A DNA stretch of 64,000 nucleotides from Leisingera sp. ANG-M1 (GCF_000813745.1 NZ_JWLC01000029.1:1-64000); one strand, 5' to 3'; shown: positions 1 through 9,362, counted from the first letter of the stretch. Notes: generated by a model not told the origin, from the letters alone. Numbers and translations: made by a program.

Positions 1-2
1 AC

Positions 3-49
3 ACCGCCCCCGCTGCCTCCCCCCGGATGCGCTGGGGCGGTCTTTTCTT
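3..49 (+). terminator. Candidate rho-independent terminator of a gene left of the window
   Basis: The arms ACCGCCCC (3-10) and GGGGCGGT (34-41) are perfect reverse complements and are followed by a pyrimidine/T-rich tail (CTTTTCTT). It lies upstream of the first gene and would end transcription coming from outside the window. Confidence 0.55.
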
Positions 50-91
50 GCAGGCCGCGTTAGGCCTGCCTCCAACTGCAAAGACTATGAA

Positions 92-904
92 ATGACTGAA
101 CTCTTCGTGCTTTTCCTGTTCCTGGCCGGCGTCGGCGCTCTGGCAGGCGTCATTGCCGGCCTGCTGGGCGTTGGCGGCGGCATCGTGCTGGTGCCTGCCT
201 TCTTCTTCCTGTTCGAACACCTTGGCTATGGCGGCAGCCAGCTGATGCAAGTCTGCCTCGGCACCTCGCTTGCCACCATCATCGTCACCTCGGCCAGATC
301 GCTGCAAAGCCACAGCAGGAAAGGCGCGGTTGACTGGGAGATGCTGCGCAAATGGGCGCCGGGAATTGCCGCCGGGGCGGTTCTGGGCGTGCTGGCCGCT
401 TCGCAGCTGCGCTCAGCCTATCTGCAGGCCATCTTCGGCGGCCTAGGCGTTATCGTTGCGCTTTACATGGGGCTTGGCAGAGCCAGCTGGCGCCTGCGTG
501 CTGAGATGCCCGCGGGCCTGGGCCGAGCCGTGCTTTCGCCGGTTCTGGGCAGCCTGTCGGTGCTGATGGGGATCGGCGGCGGCAGCCTCGGCGTGCCGCT
601 GATGAACCTGTGCAGCGTCGCCATCCACCGGGCCATCGCAACCGCCGCCGGCTTCGGCCTGGCAATCGCTCTGCCCTCGGCCCCGGGTTTTCTGCTGCTA
701 CCGGTTGACGAGGCCAGCCGCCCGCCGTTCACAATCGGTGCGGTCAACCTCCCGGCCTTTGCCATCGTGATCTGCGCGACACTGCTGACCACCCCCTTCG
801 GCGCATCACTGGCGCACCGGATGGACCCCAAGCCGCTGCGCCGGGTGTTCGCCGCATTCCTGCTGCTGGTTGCCCTCAACATGCTCCGCAAAGCGCTGTT
901 TTGA
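92..904 (+). CDS. TauE/SafE-family membrane permease (sulfite/anion exporter family)
   Basis: A 270-residue, very hydrophobic protein with about eight membrane segments. The two halves each carry the glycine-rich turn typical of TauE/SafE proteins: GLLGVGGGIVLVP near residue 25 and LMGIGGGSLGVPL near residue 155. Members export small organic or sulfur anions such as sulfite or sulfoacetate across the inner membrane, but substrate cannot be read from sequence. The length fits the family (about 250-280). It stands alone: the left neighbour is outside the window and the next gene starts 122 bases downstream, so context does not define the substrate. The start at 92 is the first ATG before the first membrane helix. 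Confidence 0.85.
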   Translation: MTELFVLFLFLAGVGALAGVIAGLLGVGGGIVLVPAFFFLFEHLGYGGSQLMQVCLGTSLATIIVTSARSLQSHSRKGAVDWEMLRKWAPGIAAGAVLGVLAASQLRSAYLQAIFGGLGVIVALYMGLGRASWRLRAEMPAGLGRAVLSPVLGSLSVLMGIGGGSLGVPLMNLCSVAIHRAIATAAGFGLAIALPSAPGFLLLPVDEASRPPFTIGAVNLPAFAIVICATLLTTPFGASLAHRMDPKPLRRVFAAFLLLVALNMLRKALF

Positions 905-1026
905 CCCGGGGTCTGCGTCACTCATGCCAAAACTGACTGGGTCCAGTCGGGAAACCGCAATTTTCCCCTTGGCTTCCTGCAAGTAGCTCTGCATCAAACA
1001 GAATCTTGTGCCTCCAGGAGATACTA

Positions 1027-2418
1027 ATGCCCTTCGTGCACCCCGACACAATCCGCCACCAGTTCTCGCTCGCCATGTCCGCAATGTTTCGCGAGGAAGT
1101 GCCGGCCTATGGCGTGCTGATGGATATGGTAGAAGAGATCAACACCGCCGCGCTTGCCGCCGACCCCGGCCTGAAAGCCGCATTGGACAGCACCGATGGC
1201 GCCAGCCGGATTACCGAGGAACGCCACGGCGCCATCCGCCTGGGCACCGCCGAAGAGCTGTTCAACATGCGGCGGCTGTTTGCCGTCATGGGCATGCAGC
1301 CGGTCAGCTACTACGATCTGTCGGTGGCAGGAATCCCGGTGCATTCCACCAGCTTCCGCCCCGTCGGGCGCGAAGCGCTGGCGGTGAACCCGTTCCGGGT
1401 TTTCACCTCCCTTCTGCGGCTGGACCTGATCAAGGACGACGCCTTGCGCGCCGATGCCCGGGAAATCCTGGCCACCCGCGAAATCTATACCGATCGCGCG
1501 CTGGAGCTGATTGCTCAGGCCGAAACAGACGGCGGCTTGAACGAGGCTGATGCGGCTGAATTTGTCAAAGAAGCGCTGGAGACCTTCCGCTGGCACTCCA
1601 AGGCGCGGCTGGATCAGGAGCTGTTCACCCGGCTGCTGCAGGCGCACCGGCTGATTGCCGACGTGGTCTCCTTCCAAGGCCCCCACATCAACCACCTGAC
1701 ACCGCGCACCCTGGACATCGATGCCGTGCAGACCGCCATGCCCAAACACGGCATCGACCCCAAGGCAGTTGTCGAAGGCCCGCCGTCGCGGAAATGCCCG
1801 ATCCTGCTGCGCCAGACCTCCTTCAAGGCGCTGAGCGAGCCGGTACTGTTCCAAGGCAAGGATGGCGACTGGAGCGAAGGCCACCACACCGCCCGCTTTG
1901 GCGAAATCGAACAGCGCGGCGCGGCGCTGACCCCCAAGGGGCGCGCCTTGTACGACAGCCTGCTGGCCCAGGTCCGCAGCCGGATCGCCCCGGCAGGCGA
2001 CGGCAGCAACAGCGCCGAATACATGGATGTTCTGGCTGGGGTCTTTGCCGCTTTCCCCGACAGCTGGGAAGAGATGCGTGCGCAAGGGCTGGCCTATTTC
2101 CAGTATTACATCACCGAAGCAGGCAAATCCGCAGCCAGCCTGCCCGCGGCGCAGGATCTGGCCACCCTGATTGCCGAGGGGCTCGTAGCCTATGTGCCCG
2201 TGGTCTACGAAGACTTCCTGCCGGTCTCAGCTGCGGGTATTTTCCAGTCGAACCTGGGCGATGACCGCGGTGAAGAATTCAGCCAGAACCCCAATCAGGA
2301 CCTGTTCGAACAGGCCTTGGGCGCCACTGTGCTGAACGAGTTTGACCACTACGCAGAAATCGAAGCGGCCTCGCAGCAGGCGGTTCTTGCCAGCTTCCAA
2401 GCGGCGGCGGCGGCCTGA
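1027..2418 (+). CDS. hglS: 2-oxoadipate dioxygenase/decarboxylase (DUF1338, HglS/YdcJ family)
   Basis: This 463-residue protein matches the DUF1338 family by its N-terminal body, the SFRPVGREALAVNPFRVFTS stretch near residue 110 and the GPHINHLTPRTLDID metal-site region near residue 218. HglS enzymes use Fe(II) and O2 to turn 2-oxoadipate into D-2-hydroxyglutarate with two decarboxylations, late in lysine breakdown. The start at 1027 is chosen over an in-frame codon at 1006 because CCAGGAG sits just upstream and MPFVHPDTIRHQF is the family-like N terminus. The next gene, only 5 bases away, encodes a D-2-hydroxyglutarate dehydrogenase-like flavoprotein that would use its product, which strongly supports the assignment. 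Confidence 0.88.
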   Translation: MPFVHPDTIRHQFSLAMSAMFREEVPAYGVLMDMVEEINTAALAADPGLKAALDSTDGASRITEERHGAIRLGTAEELFNMRRLFAVMGMQPVSYYDLSVAGIPVHSTSFRPVGREALAVNPFRVFTSLLRLDLIKDDALRADAREILATREIYTDRALELIAQAETDGGLNEADAAEFVKEALETFRWHSKARLDQELFTRLLQAHRLIADVVSFQGPHINHLTPRTLDIDAVQTAMPKHGIDPKAVVEGPPSRKCPILLRQTSFKALSEPVLFQGKDGDWSEGHHTARFGEIEQRGAALTPKGRALYDSLLAQVRSRIAPAGDGSNSAEYMDVLAGVFAAFPDSWEEMRAQGLAYFQYYITEAGKSAASLPAAQDLATLIAEGLVAYVPVVYEDFLPVSAAGIFQSNLGDDRGEEFSQNPNQDLFEQALGATVLNEFDHYAEIEAASQQAVLASFQAAAAA

Positions 2419-2423
2419 GTTCC

Positions 2424-3845
2424 ATGATCCCCGCAAAAGATATCGACGCGTTGCGCGCCCTGGCCCGGTCGGAGAAATCCGTGCTCGGGCCGGACAGCGA
2501 TCTCAGCAGCTATGAAACCGGCGCCCGCCATGACAAGGGCAAGGCGGCGCTGGTGCTGCGGCCGGCCTCCACCGAAGAAGCCTCGGACTTTCTGGCAGCC
2601 TGCGGCGCCCGCGGCCTCGCCGTCATTCCGCAATCCGGCAATACCGGGGTTGTCTCCGGCTCAACCCCCGACGGCAGCGGCACTCAGGTGGTGTTCAGCT
2701 TGGAGCGGATGAAACCGGTGTTTGAGCTGAACCTGCGCAACCGCTCGGTACGGGTCGGCGCCGGTATGCGCCTGTCGGAGCTGAATGCCCGGCTGGAGGA
2801 ACACGGGCTTTTCTTCCCCATCGACCTCAGCGCCGACCCAATGATCGGCGGCATGATTGCCACCAACACCGGCGGCGGCCGCTTCCTGCGCTACGGCGAC
2901 GTGCGCAGCAATACCTTAGGCCTGACAGTGGTTCTGGCCGACGGTGACGGCACCGTTCTCGACCTGGCGCAGGGGCTGCGCAAGAACAACACCGGGGTGG
3001 ACTGGAAACAGGTCTTTATCGGCACGGTCGGCAGCTTCGGCATCGTGACCGAGGCGGTTCTGAACCTGGAACTCTTGCCGCAGCAAACCGCCGCTGCATT
3101 GCTGGTGCCCGCGTCGGATGATGCGGTCTTTGACGTTCTGCATGCGCTGGAGCGTGCCCTCGGCAGCCAGCTGTCCGCATTCGAAGGCATGTCAGGCAAT
3201 GCCATCCGCCATGCGCTGGCCCACGCGCCGGGCCTGCGCAACCCCTTTGCAAACGGCGCCGTGCCGGAGACCGCCATTCTGGTCGAAGCCACCCGCACCT
3301 GGGCCCCGCGCGATGGTGAACTGGCCATCGAGGAACTTCTGGAAACCTGCCTGGCGGACATCTGGGAGGGCCCGCGCGCACCGCTTTCCGATGCTTTGAC
3401 AGGCCGCCCCGAGGAAATCTGGGCGCTGCGGCACGCGCTGTCCGAAGGGGTGAAGCACGCAGGCCATCTGTTTGCTTTCGACCTCGCCTTCGAGCGCGGC
3501 ACGCTGATGGACTTCCTGGCCTATATGCGCACTGCTCTGCCCGCAGAATTTCCGGACCTGGAGATCTGCGACTTCGGCCACTACGGCGATGGCGGGGTGC
3601 ATTTCAACCTGTCGCATCCCGGCGGCCCGCCTGCAGATCTGACCGCCTATGAAGCCCGCCTGCGGGACTGGGTCATCGCGGTCGCGTTGGAGAAATTCAA
3701 CGGCAGCTTCAGCGCTGAACACGGCGTCGGCCGCAAGAACCAGGCCTACTACAGCCGCTACACCCCGGACGCGGTCAAGCGGCTTGCCGGGGCGCTCAAA
3801 GCCGCAACCTCGCCCGCCCAAATAGGCGCCGCAGAGTTTCACTGA
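2424..3845 (+). CDS. FAD-linked oxidoreductase, probable D-2-hydroxyglutarate dehydrogenase
   Basis: The 473-residue protein has the PCMH-type FAD-binding fold: IPQSGNTGVVSGSTP near residue 73, GGMIATNTGGGRFLRYG near 143 and GTVGSFGIVTEAVLNL near 200. The C-terminal half carries GDGGVHFNLSHPGG and FSAEHGVGRKNQ, characteristic of the D-lactate/D-2-hydroxyglutarate dehydrogenase C-terminal domain. Homologues oxidise D-2-hydroxyacids to 2-oxoacids and pass electrons to a carrier. It starts 5 bases after the hglS stop with no obvious ribosome site, suggesting translational coupling. Substrate assignment (D-2-hydroxyglutarate to 2-oxoglutarate) rests on the neighbour; D-lactate remains the alternative. 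Confidence 0.82.
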   Translation: MIPAKDIDALRALARSEKSVLGPDSDLSSYETGARHDKGKAALVLRPASTEEASDFLAACGARGLAVIPQSGNTGVVSGSTPDGSGTQVVFSLERMKPVFELNLRNRSVRVGAGMRLSELNARLEEHGLFFPIDLSADPMIGGMIATNTGGGRFLRYGDVRSNTLGLTVVLADGDGTVLDLAQGLRKNNTGVDWKQVFIGTVGSFGIVTEAVLNLELLPQQTAAALLVPASDDAVFDVLHALERALGSQLSAFEGMSGNAIRHALAHAPGLRNPFANGAVPETAILVEATRTWAPRDGELAIEELLETCLADIWEGPRAPLSDALTGRPEEIWALRHALSEGVKHAGHLFAFDLAFERGTLMDFLAYMRTALPAEFPDLEICDFGHYGDGGVHFNLSHPGGPPADLTAYEARLRDWVIAVALEKFNGSFSAEHGVGRKNQAYYSRYTPDAVKRLAGALKAATSPAQIGAAEFH

Positions 3846-4604
3846 CCAGCTAAAGGTACCTGAATTGCGCGCGCAGCACGCTCTGGCGCAGCTGAAGCTC
3901 ACAGTTTGGACGGTGGCGATAGCTTCAAATTCCGCTGTACTGTTTGGCCTCGGACTATTCGCTGGCGTGTCGCTTGGCGGCCGGAGTACGGAAATTGACT
4001 TCTGCGCGGATTCCACATCCGGGTGCTACGTCTTTGAAGAAATGTTAGGCGCGATTTTTGTGATGAGTACTGGTGAAGGCGCATAGTCTTCGGGTAGCGC
4101 CTTTAAATTGGAACGGACCGAAATAGTTGTGGCGGTCACGACGTCGAAGCGCTCCCATTCATCAAACGTGCTGAAGATGGCACGTCGATTTCATCCGCTT
4201 CCACGGCTGCAAGCCAGCACCGCCTTGTCGTCGGTCGCCATAGTCTCAAGAGCACAAGGCTCGATGCTGATCGGGTATTCGGACGCGTAACCGGGATCAT
4301 GGTAGGCATTGGTGATTGCTACCGGGTAATCAGCCATGGCAGGGGTCCGCGTGACATCCGGGTCAGGCGGGCTTGCCTGCACGGTATGGTTTTCGGCCAC
4401 CTGGAAAGCGCCATCGAGCGCCTTGCCGGCGGTTGCCTCAATCATCGCGGCAAAACGCCCCTCCATAGTATGGTTCTCACCCTTCTTGCCGCACTAGCCG
4501 CCGATATTGCGGGCCAAATCCTCAGCCATTCATTCCCCCCTGTTAATCCACGCCACCCGCTTGAACCCAAACAGCACAACTGTCTTGGCGTCATCGGAGG
4601 TTTA
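3846..4604. other. Gene-poor stretch with no gene I can support
   Basis: About 760 bases between the hglS pair and the decayed region. A plus-strand frame from a TTG at 3865 to 4086 (73 codons) would encode one hydrophobic segment, and a minus-strand frame at 4191-4466 is open for 91 codons. Neither resembles a known family, and the minus frame is preceded by an in-frame stop at about 4492. The stretch looks like a graveyard continuous with the mttB remnant to its right. Confidence 0.4.
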
Positions 4605-5009
4605 TTAGCCTCCCAGAAGCTTGCCCTCAAAAGTGGCATCGTTATTGAACTGCACCAGGTGTTCCAGCCAGCCGCGCGAGACATTGGCGACCTGGGCAAA
4701 GCCATTGAAACGCGGATCCTTAGGGCCAGTCACGTCCATCTGCACCCAGCCGGTACAGCCTTGGCAAGCATTGACGGCGGCCTGCGCCGGTGCGGGCAGG
4801 CCTGGCATTGCATAGGTAGTTGCGGCCGAAGCGCCAAATGCGCTGGCAGCGGCAAGGAATTCGCGGGGAACAACAAAGGCATTCTGCTCTTCCAACCAGA
4901 CCGGAGCCAGCACCGGGTGCTGATAACCCGCAGCGATCTTTCCGGCATGTCGCGGGCGCACGCGGACCATCCATTGCTCGAAGACTTTGCAGTCCAGGAT
5001 GTCAGGCAA
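4605..5009 (-). CDS. Unassigned open frame of 134 codons, possibly a gene fragment
   Basis: The predicted protein (start MPDILDCKVFEQW, end FEGKLLGG) is compositionally like a real protein, with regular hydrophobic spacing and a Cys pair in NACQGCTGW. I do not recognise the family. No good ribosome site is visible at the first ATG. The flanking frames on the same strand are broken, including the mttB remnant just upstream. It could be the intact tail of a larger dead gene or a small orphan gene. Confidence 0.3.
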   Translation of the reverse strand: MPDILDCKVFEQWMVRVRPRHAGKIAAGYQHPVLAPVWLEEQNAFVVPREFLAAASAFGASAATTYAMPGLPAPAQAAVNACQGCTGWVQMDVTGPKDPRFNGFAQVANVSRGWLEHLVQFNNDATFEGKLLGG

Positions 5010-5032
5010 AATGAGCGCATCCTAAAAAGGCG

Positions 5033-5612
5033 TCAGCATGAAAGCGTCGCCCGGTTAGTGGCCGCCGGGCCCGATGCGGTGCACAGCCTCCAGCGCTTCA
5101 TCCAGGCAATTGAAACCAACGCCGGCAGCAACAGTCGGAAGTTCGCGTTGGCATCGAACTCTATCAAATAGGAGGTGGCGGTTTCGCTGCCCGATTGCGT
5201 GTCGAAAACATTGGACAACGCTAGCGAGGCGGCAGGGCGCCGGGGGACGTTGTGCTTGCGCGCCAGCTTCCCGGCCAGGGCTTAGGCCTGGCTGGCATCC
5301 GGCATGCCTAACCCCAGTGCGCCGATTTTCATCGGCACCGGGACGGAAAACTGGCTGCAAATGGTTTTGGTGCCAGGTTTGATCAGCTGGGCATAGGCGA
5401 AGCCGGCAATCGCCTCGGCTTTCAGCTGTGGCACTGTCGCCAGCACGAAGGGCGAGCACAGCACCGCCTCGGCAAAGGCGCGCAGGTCATCAAGGGTCGC
5501 GAACCGACGCGCGCCGTCCAGACCGCGGATATTGCGGGCGCCCTGCATCGGCGAGAAAGAGACCCTGCACGTGGCAGCGGCTCTTCTACTTGCAAAAATG
5601 GGTGCGGCTCAT
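5033..5612 (-). pseudogene. Decayed trimethylamine methyltransferase (MttB)-family gene
   Basis: A GGAGG-preceded ATG at 5612 starts MSRTHFCK and hits a stop at once. A second frame (5548 to 5282) then reads GARRFATLDDLRAFAE and SPFVLATVPQLKAEAIAGFAYAQLIKPG, matching the middle of MttB-family proteins. A third frame (about 5220-5100) gives DTQSGSETATSYLIEFDANANF, matching the following MttB region. Family members are about 480-520 residues, so large deletions plus frameshifts are needed to explain this. MttB-type methyltransferases commonly accompany sarcosine oxidase genes in Roseobacters and demethylate quaternary amines, so this was probably the distal gene of the adjacent sox operon. Confidence 0.68.
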
Positions 5613-5663
5613 CGGTGCCTCCAGTGCTGTCTCCACCGGTTCAGTCCCTGGTTCGGCCCTGTC

Positions 5664-6161
5664 TCAGGCCGTGGTGCGAGCCAGATAGTCCACCACCAGA
5701 TTGCCAAAGCTCTGCTCGACGGCAAACTCAAACCCGCCGCCGCAGCACTGGACCAGCGCCTTGAGGCCGAAGATTTCCGTATAGGTTACAGCATCCTCGG
5801 CGAACTGCCGCGGATGCAGGTCCAGCGGCGAGGCCACCGCCATCACATCCGCCGCCTGCGGGCCGATGACCGTGAAGAAGGTCAGCGTATCCGACACAAG
5901 CACGATGCTGATGTCCGGTCGGCAATCCACCGGCTTCAGCGCCGCGGCCAGCGCCTCCTCCTGCTCGATTGGCGCCCGCAATATCCAGTGGTTGCGGCCA
6001 ATGTAAAACAGGTCCAGCTCCCCTTTCACGGTGCGGCTGTTGGGGCGTTCCGGCTGCGCTGGCAAGGTGCCGCCCGCCCAGTCCCAAACATCCGCTGCCG
6101 CGCCTTTCAGGTCGAACAGGGCATGCAGCCCGTGGCGCTTTATCTGCACATCATAGCTCAT
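5664..6161 (-). CDS. soxG: Sarcosine oxidase gamma subunit
   Basis: A 165-residue protein matching SoxG: the N-terminal SYDVQIKRHGLHALFDLKG, the SDTLTFFTVIGPQAADVMA stretch near residue 90 and the HPRQFAEDAVTYTEIFGLKAL segment are typical. SoxG is the small GcvT-like subunit of heterotetrameric sarcosine oxidase, which demethylates sarcosine to glycine and produces 5,10-methylene-tetrahydrofolate and H2O2. It follows soxA with a one-base gap and is the last intact gene of soxBDAG. Confidence 0.9.
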   Translation of the reverse strand: MSYDVQIKRHGLHALFDLKGAAADVWDWAGGTLPAQPERPNSRTVKGELDLFYIGRNHWILRAPIEQEEALAAALKPVDCRPDISIVLVSDTLTFFTVIGPQAADVMAVASPLDLHPRQFAEDAVTYTEIFGLKALVQCCGGGFEFAVEQSFGNLVVDYLARTTA

Positions 6162-6162
6162 C

Positions 6163-9102
6163 TCAGGACCTCAGCAGTTTGCCGTCCGGGTCGTGAAACA
6201 CCGGAGCCGTCACAGTCACCGGGATCACCCCGTCCTTCAGCCGCACATTAGCGGTCTCGCCGTGGCGCGCATGGCCGTTGTCCAGCAGCGCCAGCCCGAC
6301 CCAGCGGTTGTTGACCACGCTCCAGACGCAGGCGGTGGTAAGGCCCTCGGTCGCCTCTTTGCGCCCGCCCGGCGTCAGCGGCGCGCCTTCGGGGATCTGG
6401 CGGTTCGGGTCCTGCGGCAGGATGCCGACCAGCTCGCGCCGGGTGCCGCCCCGTGCGCGCCGCAAGGCGACCGAGCGTTTGCCCAGGCAGTCCGCCTTTT
6501 TCTTCGACATCACCCAGCCCATGCCCAGATCATAGGCATCCACGGTGCCGTCGACCTCATGGCCCAGCGACAGAAAGCCCTTCTCCACCCGCAGCACATG
6601 GTTTGCTTCGGAGCCCACCGGCTCGATGCCAAAGGGCCGACCGGCTTCCATTACCCTATCCCACAGCTCCCGCATATGGCGGGGGACAACGTTCACCTCG
6701 AATGACAGCTCTCCGGTGAAGCTCACCCGCACCACCCGGGCAGGCAGACCAGCCACCGTGCCTTCGCGGAACGACATGAATGGGAAGGCCCCGGGTGTGA
6801 GGTCAATATCCGTTCCCAGCGCATGCAGCACCTCGCGCGCCTTGGGGCCGCAGATGGTGGCGTTGTTCCACTGGCTGGTGACGGTGGTGATCATCACCTG
6901 CCAATCGGGAAACTCGGTCTGCAACAGCTTCTCCATATGCTGGTTCACCGCATCCGCATGGCCGGTTGAGGTCGACATCAGCCAGCGGTGCGGGTCCAGC
7001 CGGAAGGTGACGCCATCATCCAGGATCAGCCCGTCATCCGACAGCATCAGCCCATAGCGGCCTTCGCCCGGCTGCAGGCTCGACATCACATTGGTGTAGA
7101 GGAAGTCGAGGAACCGCCCCGCGTCGCGGCCCTTCAGCTCGAAGGTGCCCAGCGGCGAGCCGTCATAGACGCCCACCCTCTCGCGCACGGCGCGGCATTC
7201 GCGGTTGACGGTCTCCTGAAAGCTTTCGCCTGCGCGCGGGAAATACCCCGGCCGCCGCCAGCGCGCCCCGGCCTCGTACATAAAGGCGCCCTGGGCGAGG
7301 TTCCACTCGGTAATGGGCGTATGCCGGTAGGGGAACAGCACGCTCTCTTCGCGGATGCCGCCAATGGCGCCGAAAGAAACCGGCGTATAGGGCGAGCGGA
7401 AGGTGGTAGTGCCCACCTGCTGCAGCGGCACGCCTTGCTGCAAGGCCACGGTGCCGATGATGTTGATATTGCCGGTCTTGCCCTGGTCGATCCCCATGCC
7501 GCCGGTGGTATAGCGTTTGACATGCTCGATGTTGTCATAGCCCTCGCGCAAGGCCAGGTGCACGTCATCAACCGAGACATCGTTCTGGATATCCAGAAAC
7601 GCCTTGCCCCTGGCGCCCGGAGCCTCCACCCGCCACAGCGGTTCAATGGCATAGTCCAGATCGCCGCTTGCCTGGACGCGGACCGGCACCGGGGCAAAGC
7701 CCGCCCGCTGCGCTGCCGCCTGCCCAGCCGCCGCGCCGCCGTCCAGCGCCTGCTGCAAGGTAAGGTCTCCGTCTGCGGCACCGGCGTTCAAAGTCTGCTG
7801 CGCCGGGCTATCCGGCCGGAAACTGGCAATCGCCTCGTCATATCTCAGGGTTCCGCGCGACTGCGAGAACAGATGCACCGCCGGGTTCCAGCCGCCGGAC
7901 TGGGCCACCAGATCGCAAGCGATGCTTCTAGCCGCCCCGCCGGCCTTCGGCGCCACGGTGACCCCGCGCACCCGCTTGTGCCCCTTTGCCGAGGTCACAA
8001 CATGGCCCTCCAGCACATCAATTCCCGGCACCTGCGCCAAAGCCTCGGGCGGCACCGCGGCGCGGCTGTCCACAATGGCGGCGACTTCCATGCCTGCGCC
8101 CTGCAGATCCGCCGCCGCGGCATAGGCGCTGTTGTTGTTAGTGAACACCACCGCGCGCGCGCCCGGCAGCACCGCATAGCGGTTCACATAGGCCTGCACT
8201 GACGAGGCCATCATCACCCCGGGCCGGTCGTTGTTGCCAAAGACCAGCGCCCGCTCGATGGCGCCGGTGGCACAGACCACCTGCCCCGCCCGCACCCGCC
8301 AGCTGCGCTCGATCACCGAGAGGTTTTCCGGCGCGCGCTCATTCACGATCATCAGGTTGTGCTCGCGGTAAGCCCAAACGGTGGCGTTCTGCAGATGGGT
8401 GACGTTGTCCATCCCCTGCAGCTCGGCCGCAACGGCGGCCACCCACTCCAGCGCAGGCGCGCCGTCAATACTGAGGTTGCGGTTGAGCAGGCTACCGCCC
8501 GGTTCCGTGCCCTCATCGGCCAGAAACACCCGCGCGCCCGTGCGGGCGGCAGTCAGCGCCGCCATCAGCCCCGCCGGGCCTGCGCCTGCGATCAGCACAT
8601 CAGAATGGGCATGGCGCGCCTCGAAATGACCCGAGGCAGGCGGTTTAGCAGGGGCCGCGGCCAGACCGGCAGCCTTGCGGATCGAGGGTTCAAACAGGTG
8701 CCAGTTCGGCCACTTGAACGTTTTGTAGTAAAACCCCGCCGGAATGAAACGGGCGAACAGCTGGTTGATGCCGCCCAAATCGAATTCTGGCGACGGCCAG
8801 CAGTTGACCGACCGCGCGCTCAGCCCCTCGTGCAATCGCACCGTGGTCGCCGGGTTGTTGCCTGAGGCATCCACCCCCTCCAGCTCCACCAGCGTCGCAG
8901 GCTCCTCCGGCCCGTGGCCAACAATGCCGCGCGGCCGGTGGTACTTGAAGCTGCGCGCCGTCACCAGCACCCCGTTGGCAATCAGCGCCGAGGCCAGGGT
9001 GTCGCCTTCAAACCCCTCATACACCTTGCCGTTGAAGCGGAAGCGCAGCTTGCGGTTGCGGTTGATGCGCCCGCCGGACGCCAGTCGCCTGTTATGCGCC
9101 AT
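6163..9102 (-). CDS. soxA: Sarcosine oxidase alpha subunit
   Basis: The 979-residue subunit has the expected order: an N-terminal 2Fe-2S-ferredoxin-like fold (about 15-100, with FRFNGKVYEGFEGDTLASAL), an NAD-binding Rossmann region with GAGPAGLMAALTAARTGA near residue 168, a central dehydrogenase part, and a C-terminal tetrahydrofolate-binding GcvT domain (about 590-979) with GSEANHVLRVEKGFLSLGHE. It oxidises sarcosine with SoxB and transfers the methyl carbon to folate. The start at 9102 has GGAGGG five bases upstream and overlaps the soxD end by 11 bases; an in-frame ATG at 9123 has less support. Length fits the family (about 965-1000). Confidence 0.95.
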   Translation of the reverse strand: MAHNRRLASGGRINRNRKLRFRFNGKVYEGFEGDTLASALIANGVLVTARSFKYHRPRGIVGHGPEEPATLVELEGVDASGNNPATTVRLHEGLSARSVNCWPSPEFDLGGINQLFARFIPAGFYYKTFKWPNWHLFEPSIRKAAGLAAAPAKPPASGHFEARHAHSDVLIAGAGPAGLMAALTAARTGARVFLADEGTEPGGSLLNRNLSIDGAPALEWVAAVAAELQGMDNVTHLQNATVWAYREHNLMIVNERAPENLSVIERSWRVRAGQVVCATGAIERALVFGNNDRPGVMMASSVQAYVNRYAVLPGARAVVFTNNNSAYAAAADLQGAGMEVAAIVDSRAAVPPEALAQVPGIDVLEGHVVTSAKGHKRVRGVTVAPKAGGAARSIACDLVAQSGGWNPAVHLFSQSRGTLRYDEAIASFRPDSPAQQTLNAGAADGDLTLQQALDGGAAAGQAAAQRAGFAPVPVRVQASGDLDYAIEPLWRVEAPGARGKAFLDIQNDVSVDDVHLALREGYDNIEHVKRYTTGGMGIDQGKTGNINIIGTVALQQGVPLQQVGTTTFRSPYTPVSFGAIGGIREESVLFPYRHTPITEWNLAQGAFMYEAGARWRRPGYFPRAGESFQETVNRECRAVRERVGVYDGSPLGTFELKGRDAGRFLDFLYTNVMSSLQPGEGRYGLMLSDDGLILDDGVTFRLDPHRWLMSTSTGHADAVNQHMEKLLQTEFPDWQVMITTVTSQWNNATICGPKAREVLHALGTDIDLTPGAFPFMSFREGTVAGLPARVVRVSFTGELSFEVNVVPRHMRELWDRVMEAGRPFGIEPVGSEANHVLRVEKGFLSLGHEVDGTVDAYDLGMGWVMSKKKADCLGKRSVALRRARGGTRRELVGILPQDPNRQIPEGAPLTPGGRKEATEGLTTACVWSVVNNRWVGLALLDNGHARHGETANVRLKDGVIPVTVTAPVFHDPDGKLLRS

Positions 9103-9346
9103 CAGGGCCCTCCACGATGTCATGGGTGCGGGTGTCGCGCCAGATCGTCAGCCATTCGCCGCAGCCGCGCGCGTGCCACCATTTCTCCTGCACCGGCCCC
9201 AGCGGGTTCGGCACGATAGTCAGATATTCGACCCATTCGGCATCGCTGACCGCATTGGGATCGGGACGGTTCGCGCCAACCGGGCCGCCAAAGATGAACT
9301 CGCTTTCGTTGCGGCCACCGCAGAACGGGCAAGGAATTTTCAGCAT
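9092..9346 (-). CDS. soxD: Sarcosine oxidase delta subunit
   Basis: An 84-residue protein with the SoxD pattern: CPFCGGRNESEF at residues 6-17, NPLGPVQEKWWHARGCGEW near 47-65 and WRDTRTHDI after it. The two N-terminal cysteines together with the later His and Cys form the structural zinc site of the small subunit. It lies between soxB and soxA in the canonical B-D-A-G order, 16 bases after the soxB stop and overlapping the soxA start, so the subunits are likely made by coupled translation. Confidence 0.93.
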   Translation of the reverse strand: MLKIPCPFCGGRNESEFIFGGPVGANRPDPNAVSDAEWVEYLTIVPNPLGPVQEKWWHARGCGEWLTIWRDTRTHDIVEGPDGA

Positions 9347-9362
9347 GGTCCTGTCCTTTGCC

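Noticed and set aside
1024-2085. A 353-codon minus-strand frame opposite hglS
   Set aside because: Antisense shadow of the DUF1338 gene; no ribosome site and no family match.
3865-4086. A 73-codon frame with one hydrophobic segment and a TTG start
   Set aside because: Weak ribosome site, no homologue recalled and location in decayed DNA; mentioned only within the gap entry.
6988-8202. A 404-codon plus-strand frame inside soxA
   Set aside because: Antisense to the unmistakable soxA coding region; composition rich in His, Arg and Gln with no family motif.
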